A stretch of DNA of 64,000 nt from an uncultured Lachnospiraceae bacterium (GTDB lineage: Bacteria > Bacillota > Clostridia > Lachnospirales > Lachnospiraceae), in the NCBI GenBank assembly GCA_910587155.1, contig CAJULA010000013.1, positions 27,731 to 91,730 on the forward strand, given 5' to 3'. Below, piece after piece: positions 9,048 to 16,932 of the stretch (its first letter is position 1; each line of letters starts with the position of its first letter). The position numbers were made by a program, and so were the translations under genes. Under the pieces are notes generated by a model that had not been told where the DNA came from, ran no database searches, and saw nothing but the letters and a program-made list of their open reading frames with translations.

Positions 9048-9974
9048 CTACTGTTTCATATCTACAATCGGTGTCCCCGCTCCCTGAACCTGAGGAAGTT
9101 CGCCATTCCACTGTTCATATTTTAGCTTTTCGATCAGTTCCGGCGTCAGGGATTCCGCAATCTTCCGGTTTGCTTCTGCCTCTGCTTCGGCGGCAATCCT
9201 CTTGGCGTCAGCCTCTCCCTGGGCCTTGATTCTTGCCTGCTGTGCCTGAATCTCAGCAGTCTCCTTATTTTTTTCCGCCTCGATCAAAGCCACCTTTTTC
9301 TCTTTTTCCGCCTGTATTCTGGCAGTCTCTGCCTCGATATTCGCCAGTTCAAGTTCCTGCTGTGCAGTCACCTTTTTGGTAATCGACGCCCGCGTTTCAT
9401 CATCTACTTCAATATTAATCAAAGAAGCATTTTCTATAATAATGCCATATGGTGCAAACTTCTGGGCAAGATATTCCGATAACACCGTATTCAATTCTGC
9501 GCGCTTTTCTCCAAGAATGTCAGTGACAGGATACTTTGCCGTCACCTCTTTTGTCCAGCTGATCACATTCGGCTTGATAAAACTGTCCAATAATTCTCTG
9601 CCGGATCTGCCTTTAAATCTTGTAAAAATTTCCGGAACCCTGTCGGCATCATAGCGGTACGTAAAAGTAAGCTCCATCATAAGCCCTTTTCCATCACTTG
9701 ACGGCGCGGAAAAACTGTCATCTCCCTGCGAATCTCCATCCTCTGTCGCCGTCAGATAAGACTGCTCAATCCCAATAGAGTACAGAGTTGTCTTAACAGT
9801 TGGCGGCACGATATGCCACCCCTGTCCGAGCACATCATCTGCAATCCCTCCATTCATGCGATACATGACAGCCACATATCCCGCCGGTACTTTTCTGCAA
9901 CATAGTACAATACAGCCTAATCCAAGCACAAGAATCAATACAAAACTGATGACTGCCACTATACTTTTTTTCAT
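9048..9974 (-). CDS. Prohibitin / SPFH (band 7) family membrane protein
   Basis: This is a 308-residue SPFH protein. One N-terminal membrane helix (residues about 4-26) is followed by VPAGYVAVMYRMNGG, GQGWHIVPPTVKTTLYSIG and the SPFH fold with TFTYRYDADRVPEIF and DETRASITKK. A long Glu/Ala/Lys coiled coil (about 195-275) is rich in EAEKNKETAEIQAQQARI-type heptads. Such proteins form ring or microdomain scaffolds in the membrane; the client here is unknown. The ATG overlaps the stop of the preceding small frame (TAATG), indicating translational coupling, and the gene is last in a unit beginning with a LytTR regulator and GHKL kinase. Function beyond scaffold is not inferable. Confidence 0.88.
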   Translation of the reverse strand: MKKSIVAVISFVLILVLGLGCIVLCCRKVPAGYVAVMYRMNGGIADDVLGQGWHIVPPTVKTTLYSIGIEQSYLTATEDGDSQGDDSFSAPSSDGKGLMMELTFTYRYDADRVPEIFTRFKGRSGRELLDSFIKPNVISWTKEVTAKYPVTDILGEKRAELNTVLSEYLAQKFAPYGIIIENASLINIEVDDETRASITKKVTAQQELELANIEAETARIQAEKEKKVALIEAEKNKETAEIQAQQARIKAQGEADAKRIAAEAEAEANRKIAESLTPELIEKLKYEQWNGELPQVQGAGTPIVDMKQ

Positions 9975-10233
9975 TATTTTGTCTCCTCCACAACGATTCC
10001 CAGATAACGATCATACGGCATCCTTCCTGTCTGCTGCAGTCGGTATCCGGTACAAAAACATGATATGCGCCCACTCCTTTTCCTCCATTTATCCCGTCTC
10101 CCGGAAGATACAGCTCCGTCGGCTTTGCCAGATCCAAAAGCCGACGATGAGGCACGGCCAGCAACAACCGCAGTACCATCGAGATCCACATACAACATTT
10201 AAAATTAATCAGAGCAGCAAACAGTCTCCTCAT
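9974..10233 (-). pseudogene. Small gene between kinase and prohibitin gene, probably frameshifted
   Basis: A very good ribosome binding site (AGAAGGAG) precedes ATG 10233, which opens MRRLFAALINF with a hydrophobic N-terminus and continues through PTELYLPGDGINGG. That frame then runs into the prohibitin start region and out of frame through it, giving a basic tail. A second frame that ends exactly at the prohibitin ATG (TAATG overlap) has a protein-like C-terminus, YRLQQTGRMPYDRYLGIVVE. The two halves suggest one gene of about 85 codons interrupted by a frameshift around 10040-10060. I do not recognise the protein. The alternative is two independent spurious frames. Confidence 0.4.
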
Positions 10234-10387
10234 ATTTGCTCCTTCTTAATTATCTGCTGCTGCCTTCGTTACGCATAAACAGCATGTCTTTCTCTGTCTT
10301 TCGTTTTATTTTATCTCTTCCTGCCCTTCCCGACGGAAAACAGCAAAAATCCGACGCTTTGACATCAAAAATTTGTAAAAAAGTTAA

Positions 10388-10410
10388 CGTTTTAATCAGC
10401 GTTTCCTTAA
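10388..10410 (-). repeat. Partial copy of a dispersed palindromic repeat
   Basis: The minus strand reads TTAAGGAAACGCTGAT followed by TAAAACG directly at the stop codon of the GHKL kinase gene. The same 16 bases recur at 43704-43719, where they form the end of a longer two-hairpin element. The rest of the gap (10234-10387) holds no feature I can name. Confidence 0.45.
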
Positions 10411-11726
10411 GAAACAGGATATGCCGCTATAGCCAGTGTAGTTACAAAAAGGTCATCCTTCACTTCCAGATTAAGAGTACCACCGTATTTTTCGGCCAGT
10501 TTGCTTGCAATGCCGATACCCAGCCCATGCTGCCATGCATGCTGCTTGGTCGTCGGCATCTTTCCTCTGCCAGGTTTTCTCTCTCCGACAAAGGTATTTT
10601 CGATATAAAGAATAAGTATATAGGGATTTCCCATGAAAAATTTTATGTTCACATGCCGCCTCCCCTCTTCACAGGCTCCCGCCGCCTCCAGGGCGTTATC
10701 CAGAAGGTTGCCAAACAGGGGCAGCATATCCGCATCTGACAGAAAATCCAGACGCAGAAACTTTTCTACGAATATATCTGTCACAATACCATTGCTCCTT
10801 GCTCTGGCACTGCGTTCCGTGAGAATCGCATTTAAAATAGAATTAGCGCTGTACACAATCCCTTCTGTCTCTTCCTGTATTCCACCTTCTATCTCATTGA
10901 TGATACTGACCACCTCCTGTGTTCTGCCCTCTGAGGCCAGTACCCGCAGATGATTCAGATAACTGTGAATATCATGCATGAAGCACTGATAACTTTCATT
11001 CATTTTTACTGCATTCTGCAGATTATCACTCTCCATTTCCTGCTTTAACCTGTATACTTCTTCACATTTCAGCCGATTGACAAGATCCAGATAATGTTCC
11101 AGCATCATAAAAAAGACAGCATTGAAAAGATACAGCATCAACGCTCCCACACAAAGCAAGACCTGCAGCAAAAGACTGGCGGGAAAATCCAGATACAGAA
11201 AAACAGCCAGAATAAAAATCGAGACCACCGGCGTGACAAGCAGATACCATGTAATGTCCTGGCTGTGATCCACATCTATCTTTTTCATGTATTTCACGAT
11301 CAGCAAAAGAAATAAAAAACGCAGAAAATAATCAAAGAGCAGCGCCGGTATCCCGTCTCCTGCCATCCAGGACACCGCCGGCAGGCAGAAAGCCGTCGCC
11401 AGAAACCGATGCCAGATACTGCAGGTAACTTCCCCGCCTGCAAACAGCGCATAAAAGACCAGGGTATAGATGATACCGTTCCTCAGAGATATCCGAAACC
11501 CGATCATCACATAGACAAAGCAGAGAAACGGCAAAATAATCAGATTCAGCCACGACAGAGCAAACGAATTTTCCAGAAACGCACTGCAAACTACCATTAT
11601 CAGACACAGAGACGTCTTCCAGCCGCCCCGCCGCCTGCGGAACATGGCGGCAATAAAGGAATGCAGCAGGAAAAAGTCAGCCACACACATCATAAAATAG
11701 ACTAAAGTCAGCCTCTCAGACAACAT
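10407..11726 (-). CDS. GHKL-domain sensor histidine kinase (AgrC-like)
   Basis: This is a 439-residue membrane kinase. The first ~200 residues are hydrophobic with about six helices (for example LNLIILPFLCFVYVMIGF). A dimerisation region follows with a phosphoacceptor-type HDIHSYLNHL at about residue 250, then a GHKL ATPase with NLLDNALEAAGA and GLGIGIASKLAEKYGG. This layout is that of AgrC/FsrC-type quorum or peptide sensors. It lies 14 bases after a LytTR response regulator gene. No AgrB- or AgrD-like gene is seen nearby, so the signal is unknown. GGAG lies 9 bases before the ATG. The stop codon falls inside a repeat copy. Confidence 0.9.
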   Translation of the reverse strand: MLSERLTLVYFMMCVADFFLLHSFIAAMFRRRRGGWKTSLCLIMVVCSAFLENSFALSWLNLIILPFLCFVYVMIGFRISLRNGIIYTLVFYALFAGGEVTCSIWHRFLATAFCLPAVSWMAGDGIPALLFDYFLRFLFLLLIVKYMKKIDVDHSQDITWYLLVTPVVSIFILAVFLYLDFPASLLLQVLLCVGALMLYLFNAVFFMMLEHYLDLVNRLKCEEVYRLKQEMESDNLQNAVKMNESYQCFMHDIHSYLNHLRVLASEGRTQEVVSIINEIEGGIQEETEGIVYSANSILNAILTERSARARSNGIVTDIFVEKFLRLDFLSDADMLPLFGNLLDNALEAAGACEEGRRHVNIKFFMGNPYILILYIENTFVGERKPGRGKMPTTKQHAWQHGLGIGIASKLAEKYGGTLNLEVKDDLFVTTLAIAAYPVS

Positions 11727-11740
11727 GGTACACCGCTCCT

Positions 11741-12511
11741 TTACACATATTTGGAGCAGAGGAATCTGTCCTTTTGCGCACGAAATGTCTTTGCCTTGCT
11801 CCTTGCTATATGGAAGATACCTTCTGTCTCTGCCAGCCGGAAGGTATCGGCATCACAAAAACAAAGATGATCACAGTTGATCACATAACTGTCATGCGGC
11901 CAGGCAAATCCATATTTTTTCAGTTTTTCATAAAGTTCCGATAATTTTCCCGAAAGACGGATATCCGGATATGTCCCATCCGGATTTTGCGTCATACCAT
12001 AAAAAGAATATGCCTGTCCGATCATATGGAGCCGCAGGCTTCTTTTGTATTTTTCTATATAAAGAATATGTTCCGCCCGGATAAAAATCTGCGACTTTCC
12101 TATATGAGCCGCCAGCACCGGCCTGTGGGAATTTTCCAGCATCTTATCCGCAATGGCTTCCAGATAGCTCTGTATCTGTTCTTCCGGCATATTTTTCATC
12201 ATATAACGATATGGCTGCACCTCAAAGCTCACCGGTGACGGCCCGGCATATCCGGTATAAAAGACAAGCACCAGAGCACTGTCCATCTCACGAACCGCTC
12301 TGGCCGTCTCTTCCCCGTTCATCCCGTCCATCTGGATATCGAGAAATATGACTGCAAACGCAATCTCCTTCATTGCCTCCAGCAGATCCCAGCCCGAAGC
12401 ATATTCGTGAATATGGCTCTTTTTCCCGACTGTTTTGTTTTTCAGAATCTGCCGGATTAAAAATTCCCGGTCTGCTCTGCAATCATCACATATGGCGATC
12501 TCAAATTCCAT
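11741..12511 (-). CDS. LytTR-family response regulator
   Basis: This is a 256-residue regulator. The start MEFEIAICDD has GGGAG upstream; a start 16 codons earlier would add an unlikely extension. The receiver has acidic residues ICDDC at the N-terminus, phosphoacceptor FLDIQMDGMNG at about residues 58-68, and a conserved YTGY in place of the usual switch Ser/Thr region. The C-terminal LytTR DNA-binding domain (about 140-250) contains ILYIEKYKRSLRLHM and WPHDSYVINCDHL. It is first in the unit with the GHKL kinase and is divergent from the second solute-binding protein gene. Its targets are probably direct repeats in unlinked promoters. Confidence 0.9.
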   Translation of the reverse strand: MEFEIAICDDCRADREFLIRQILKNKTVGKKSHIHEYASGWDLLEAMKEIAFAVIFLDIQMDGMNGEETARAVREMDSALVLVFYTGYAGPSPVSFEVQPYRYMMKNMPEEQIQSYLEAIADKMLENSHRPVLAAHIGKSQIFIRAEHILYIEKYKRSLRLHMIGQAYSFYGMTQNPDGTYPDIRLSGKLSELYEKLKKYGFAWPHDSYVINCDHLCFCDADTFRLAETEGIFHIARSKAKTFRAQKDRFLCSKYV

Positions 12512-12611
12512 CCTGCTCCCTTTCCCGCATACAATAAAGCTGTATCTATTGTAACACATGATAGGGTAAGATTACATATGATCGGTATCTGTTGTATCCC
12601 TTTTCCTGTCC

Positions 12612-12640
12612 TTGAAAAAAACAATCCGAAATGATAAGAT
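12612..12640 (+). promoter_or_regulatory. Probable promoter of the solute-binding protein / chemoreceptor operon
   Basis: TTGAAA (12612-12617), a 17-base spacer, TAAGAT (12635-12640), about 40 bases before the ATG at 12681. Confidence 0.6.
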
Positions 12641-12680
12641 ACGATTGGAAAATCATCATTATAACAGGGAGAAAACATAC

Positions 12681-13964
12681 ATGAGAAAAAGAACATGCAC
12701 TGGGACCGCGGCCATCCTCCTGTCCGCAATGCTGACCGGCTGTGCGGGGACAGGGCAGAACATCGGAGCCGATGATGCAGATTCACAAAATAAAAAAGAG
12801 CCATCATTTGCAGAACAGCTTATGGCCGATTCGGGGGATGTGGATCTGGTTGTCTGGGGCGCCGAGGAGGATCAGGAGATGCTGCAGCAGATTGTGACGG
12901 AATTTCAGGAGGCTTATAAGGGAAAGGCCACGTTTCATATCACCTGCGAGGTACAGAGCGAATCCGGGTGTAAGGATGCACTGATGAGCGGACTGGAAGA
13001 AGGCGCCGATCTGTTTGCCTTCGCAGACGACCAGTTAAACACGCTGGTAGCGGCCGGCGCACTACAGCCCATAGAAAATCAGAAGCAGGTTCGTGACGAA
13101 AATCTGGAAGGGGCAGTAGAGGCGGCCTCCATCGGCGATACATTGTATGCCCGGCCGCTGACAGCCGACAACGGCTATTTTCTCTATTATGACAGCCGAT
13201 ACATAACCCGGGAAGACGCCGCTTCGCTGGACCGGATCCTGGAAATCGCAGCCGCTGACAATAAAAAATTTGCCATGGACTGGTCTTCCGGCTGGTATGT
13301 CTATTCCTTTTTCGGCAATACCGGTATGGAGGTCGGGCTCAATGAGGACGGCATTACCAATTACTGCACGTGGAATCAGGAGGGCACGACTGTCAGCGGC
13401 ACTGATGTCGCACAGGCCATGCTGGATATTGCCGCCAGTCCGGGCTTTTTCAATACCGATGATGCCGGTTTTCTGGATGGCGTCAGAGACGGCTCCGTAA
13501 TCGCCGGTGTCAGCGGCGTCTGGAACGCCGTCGCCGTGGAAGAAGCCTGGGGAGACGGCTATGCCGCCGCCAGACTGCCCTGCTATACATGCGCCGGAGA
13601 GCAGATTCAGATGGCTTCTTTTTCCGGTTATAAAATGATCGGTGTCAATGCCTACTCGGATCACCATGCATGGGCCAGCCTTCTGGCACAATGGATTACC
13701 AACGAAGAAAATCAGGCCCTGCGCTTTCGGCTGCGCGCACAGGGGCCAGCCAACCGCAAAGCCGCCCGGTCGGCCGCCGTGCAGGATTCCCCGGCCATTG
13801 CCGCGCTGCTCGCCCAGTCGCAATACGCCTGTCTCCAGAGAATCGGCGGAAATTACTGGGATCCGGTTACGGATTTTGCAATGACCATGGCAGAGGGCAA
13901 TCCGGATGGAAAAAATCTGCAGGAGCTGTTGGATGAAATGGCAGACGGCATCATGGCGCCTTGA
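12681..13964 (+). CDS. Extracellular solute-binding lipoprotein (family 1), chemoreceptor-linked
   Basis: This is a 427-residue MalE-type binding protein. The start MRKRTCTGTAAILL has AGGGAG 11 bases upstream. The signal peptide ends at lipobox MLTGC, with Cys at about residue 17. The mature part begins with an acidic linker, then VDLVVWGAEEDQEMLQQIV, a family-1 N-lobe signature, and has a hinge-type region TADNGYFLYYDSRYIT. No transporter permease lies nearby. The next gene, 23 bases downstream, is a methyl-accepting chemotaxis protein, so the likely role is delivering bound ligand (probably a sugar or oligosaccharide) to that receptor. This pairing is inferred from gene order only. Confidence 0.85.
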   Translation: MRKRTCTGTAAILLSAMLTGCAGTGQNIGADDADSQNKKEPSFAEQLMADSGDVDLVVWGAEEDQEMLQQIVTEFQEAYKGKATFHITCEVQSESGCKDALMSGLEEGADLFAFADDQLNTLVAAGALQPIENQKQVRDENLEGAVEAASIGDTLYARPLTADNGYFLYYDSRYITREDAASLDRILEIAAADNKKFAMDWSSGWYVYSFFGNTGMEVGLNEDGITNYCTWNQEGTTVSGTDVAQAMLDIAASPGFFNTDDAGFLDGVRDGSVIAGVSGVWNAVAVEEAWGDGYAAARLPCYTCAGEQIQMASFSGYKMIGVNAYSDHHAWASLLAQWITNEENQALRFRLRAQGPANRKAARSAAVQDSPAIAALLAQSQYACLQRIGGNYWDPVTDFAMTMAEGNPDGKNLQELLDEMADGIMAP

Positions 13965-13987
13965 CGAAACACATAAGGAGAAACAAC

Positions 13988-15574
13988 ATGACAAATAAAC
14001 TCGGCCTGAAATACTCTCTGATACTGCCTATCGTCCTGCTTGGAATCGTGGCACTGATTTCCAACATCCTGGCAGTTACCAATATCAGAAATGTCAATAT
14101 CAGCGCGTCCAATATCGCAGACAATTACATGACCGGCAAGACGCGGCTGGCAGAAATCCACCAGTCTGCCATGGACATTCACAAAATGGCACTTTCCCAT
14201 ATTGTAGCCACGGATTATCAGACAATGATCACCCTTGTCGGACAGATCAAGGAAGAAGAAAAAGCCCTTGACGAAATGCTGGCAGACTATGCGGATTACG
14301 TCACACCCCAAGACAGCGCTGTTTATGAAGCACTCTGCTCTGACTATGAAGCATTTAAGCATGCCCTGGTAGAGCTGGTGTGTGCCAGCGCAGGCAGTAA
14401 AACTCAGGATGCCTATGCCTGCGCCAATGGTGATGTGGCTGCTTTCGGCAATGCAATGGAAAAGGGGATAAACAGTCTCAACACCTCCATCAACGAACAG
14501 ACTGACGAAGCGAGAGCGCAGCTCTCCTCCGTCTACAAAAGTTCCATGGTCACCAACAGCTTATCCACCCTGCTCTGCATCCTGCTGGTCTTTGCCGCTA
14601 TCTCCGTCATACTGCGGCATGTGGTAAAACCGCTGAAAAGCATACTGCATGCCATCAGCAAAAGTTCCGATCACATCGACGTGCTTGTAAGCGAGGTTCT
14701 CAAACGAACCAGGACTTCCGGTGAAAGCGCCGCGGATCTGTCTGCGCTGGCATTGGAACTGACCGCTTCCATGCAGGGCGTATCAGACAATGCCGCCCAT
14801 ATCAGCCACAGCGCTTCAGACATCCGGGAAGACGTAAATGATATGGCCGGGGAATGCAGCGCCATCACTTCCTACTCCACCTCCATGCGCACGCGGGCAG
14901 ATGCCATGGAATCTTCCGCCCGGCTCAGCATGGAAGCCACCGATCAGAAGACGGCGGACATTCTGACCGTGCTGGAAGAAGCCATCCGCCAGAGTAAAAG
15001 CGTCAACCAGATCAACAGCCTCACAGACGATATCCTGGGAATTTCTTCCCAGACTACCCTGATCGCCCTGAACGCCTCCCTGGAAGCGGCAAGAGCCGGA
15101 GAGGCCGGCAGAGGCTTTGCGATGGTGGCAAGAGAAGTACGGCAGCTGGCGGATTCCAGCAGCAAAACTGCCGCCCGGATACAGGAAATCAACAAGGTAA
15201 TCACCCAGGCAGTCACGCATCTTGCGGAAAATGCCCAGAATCTGATTGATTATCTGAATAAGTCCATTCTGACCCAATTCCAGACCTTTGTGGATTCCGG
15301 CAGACAATACCGGGAAGATGCCATGTATATCGAACAGGCTATGGATAAATTTAACAGCAGGACAGACCGCCTGAAAGGTTCCATGGAGGAGATCGTAGAT
15401 GCCATCCACAGGATCACAAACGCCATTGACGACAGCGCCTCCGGCATCGCGGGCGTGGCCCATAGCACCCAGAGCCTGGTATCGGATATGGAAGATATCA
15501 CCGGGCGTATGGATACCAATCAGGAGATCGTCAGTCGGCTGAAGCAGGAAACAAAAGCATTTAATCATCTATAG
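13988..15574 (+). CDS. Methyl-accepting chemotaxis protein
   Basis: This is a 528-residue receptor. The start MTNKLGLKYSL has AAGGAG 8-9 bases upstream. TM1 is at about residues 10-30, a four-helix-bundle-type extracellular domain spans about 31-185 (IHQSAMDIHKMALSHI), TM2 is at about 187-210 (TLLCILLVFAAISVIL), then VVKPLKSI resembles a short HAMP start. The cytoplasmic hairpin has the conserved tip ALNASLEAARAGEAGRGFAM followed by VAREVRQLAD. No pentapeptide tether is visible. The tip differs slightly from the consensus (SQTTLIALN for QTNLLALN). It is co-transcribed with the upstream binding protein. No other chemotaxis or flagellar genes occur in the window. Confidence 0.93.
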   Translation: MTNKLGLKYSLILPIVLLGIVALISNILAVTNIRNVNISASNIADNYMTGKTRLAEIHQSAMDIHKMALSHIVATDYQTMITLVGQIKEEEKALDEMLADYADYVTPQDSAVYEALCSDYEAFKHALVELVCASAGSKTQDAYACANGDVAAFGNAMEKGINSLNTSINEQTDEARAQLSSVYKSSMVTNSLSTLLCILLVFAAISVILRHVVKPLKSILHAISKSSDHIDVLVSEVLKRTRTSGESAADLSALALELTASMQGVSDNAAHISHSASDIREDVNDMAGECSAITSYSTSMRTRADAMESSARLSMEATDQKTADILTVLEEAIRQSKSVNQINSLTDDILGISSQTTLIALNASLEAARAGEAGRGFAMVAREVRQLADSSSKTAARIQEINKVITQAVTHLAENAQNLIDYLNKSILTQFQTFVDSGRQYREDAMYIEQAMDKFNSRTDRLKGSMEEIVDAIHRITNAIDDSASGIAGVAHSTQSLVSDMEDITGRMDTNQEIVSRLKQETKAFNHL

Positions 15575-15592
15575 AAGAACAATGAACCGGCA

Positions 15593-15636
15593 AAAGCGCC
15601 GCCTGTCTCCTTTCGTCAGGACACAGGCGGCGCTTT
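15593..15636. terminator. Inverted repeat between chemoreceptor and LuxR-type genes
   Basis: Perfect 14-base arms AAAGCGCCGCCTGT (15593-15606) and ACAGGCGGCGCTTT (15623-15636) with a 16-base loop. The right arm lies inside the last codons of the LuxR-type gene, so this convergent terminator overlaps coding sequence. The T-tracts are short, so it may act more as an mRNA end barrier. Confidence 0.7.
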
Positions 15637-16269
15637 CTGTATTGCTTCGCGCAGTTTCTCTCTTTTACTGATTCCGGTTTTTTCAAATATATTGGACAGG
15701 TGCTTTTTTACCGTCGTCTCAGAAATAAACAGTTCCTGTCCGATTTCCCGATTGGAACGGCCCTGACATACAAGCAGGGCAATCTGCGCTTCCCGCTTTG
15801 TCAGGCCGGCGGCAAGACAGTCCGCAGTGGTTATTTCTCCGACATTTCCGGCAATGTCCGTATCGCCCGCACTCCCCTTGCCCGCATCCTCTTCCTCCGT
15901 CTCCGCATCTGCATTTGCCTCCTCCCGCTCCAGTATCATCCTGAGGCAAAAGGCATAGAGCATGGGTCGAAAACACATCGCAAGGTCCGGCAAAAGCCCT
16001 TCGTATGCGCACTCATCAGACAGACGGATAAACACCAGCAAAAATACCTGTATCAGACCCGCATCAATGGACCGGATTCCCAAAAGCGTAAAAAATTCTT
16101 CCGTTTTCATCCCTTTCCGGCAAAAGGGCAATGTCAGCAGAAATGCTCCGGCCAGCAGTGCCAGAAAACTTCTGGTGTCAAAAAGGCGGCCGATTTCAAA
16201 TTCTGTCACAAAGGAGAGGAGAAGAAGATACAGTAGCAGATAAACCACTGCCTGCCATCTTTTTTTCAT
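15616..16269 (-). CDS. Membrane-tethered LuxR-family regulator
   Basis: This is a 217-residue protein with an unusual plan. The N-terminal ~115 residues are hydrophobic with about four helices (VVYLLLYLLLLSFV; SFLALLAGAFLLTLPF; AGLIQVFLLVFI; LYAFCLRMIL). An acidic linker about 118-145 (NADAETEEEDAGKG) follows, and then a LuxR/GerE helix-turn-helix: LTKREAQIALLVCQGRSNRE, IGQELFISETTVKKHLSNIF, EKTGISKREKL. No receiver or ligand domain is present, so the membrane part is the likely sensor. It lies 16 bases downstream of a MotA-like gene in the same direction. The target is unknown. Some Lachnospiraceae carry comparable membrane-LuxR proteins, but I cannot cite a studied example. Confidence 0.85.
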   Translation of the reverse strand: MKKRWQAVVYLLLYLLLLSFVTEFEIGRLFDTRSFLALLAGAFLLTLPFCRKGMKTEEFFTLLGIRSIDAGLIQVFLLVFIRLSDECAYEGLLPDLAMCFRPMLYAFCLRMILEREEANADAETEEEDAGKGSAGDTDIAGNVGEITTADCLAAGLTKREAQIALLVCQGRSNREIGQELFISETTVKKHLSNIFEKTGISKREKLREAIQKAPPVS

Positions 16270-16285
16270 ATACAGCCTCCCCTGT

Positions 16286-16750
16286 TTACGTTGTACTATC
16301 GCTCAGCCTCACCCGCAGTCGTGCCTCCAGCGGCAGCAGGATCAGTACCACTGCCAGACCATACAGCAGCACCAGCATCCCCACTGCCAGCATAGGACCC
16401 AGTTTCTCAGGTGTATCCAGCTGCACCATAATCAGGACACACGTAAACAGAAAAGAAAAGACACCGCCGGTCAGCATTGTTTTGATGGCAAGCCGCACCG
16501 CTTCGATGGCACGCCGCAGCTCTCCCTCCGATACCGCGCTCTCTTTTTCCCGCCCCATTCTGACAACAAGCCGGAAGGCATTGTTAAAATCCTTCAAAAG
16601 CCCTGCACTGAGCAGTATGGTGCTGCCGAACAGCAGCATGACAAGAGCACTGGGAAAGTCCAGAAAATAGACCAGTCCCCCGCCTCCCGTACTGAGCATC
16701 ATCATAAAGGCTGAAATAAGCACTACCCCTAAAAAAGAAAGAAAATACAT
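16286..16750 (-). CDS. Small MotA-like membrane protein
   Basis: This is a 154-residue protein with four hydrophobic segments: FLSFLGVVLISAFMMML, SALVMLLFGSTILLSAGLL, GGVFSFLFTCVLIM and MLAVGMLVLLYGLAVVLILL. The stretch GGGLVYFLDFPSALVMLLFG resembles the N-terminal region of MotA stator proteins (Gly-rich, then FID-PS-hydrophobic). At about half MotA's length, it lacks the large cytoplasmic loop with the motor-contact charges. No MotB partner is adjacent. AGGAGG lies 6 bases before the ATG. It is co-directional with the membrane LuxR gene and may modulate it. Proton-channel function is doubtful. Confidence 0.65.
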   Translation of the reverse strand: MYFLSFLGVVLISAFMMMLSTGGGGLVYFLDFPSALVMLLFGSTILLSAGLLKDFNNAFRLVVRMGREKESAVSEGELRRAIEAVRLAIKTMLTGGVFSFLFTCVLIMVQLDTPEKLGPMLAVGMLVLLYGLAVVLILLPLEARLRVRLSDSTT

Positions 16751-16932
16751 ATGGTTACCTCCTGTCCCGTTTTCGTCTTCTCTCCCTTTGTTGTGGCCGG
16801 AAGAGATTCCGCTGTCTGTTTGTAAAGTTCCGGTGTTATCGTATCATCTGTATACGGAAATTGCCATACACCCCGGGAAGTATTTTAAGTAGTATCTCTC
16901 TTTTTCCGGCTATTAGCAGCCTTTTTGCCTTC

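Noticed and set aside
16286..16750. Full MotA stator
   Set aside because: The protein is half-length, lacks the cytoplasmic loop and has no MotB neighbour, so only a MotA-like resemblance is claimed.
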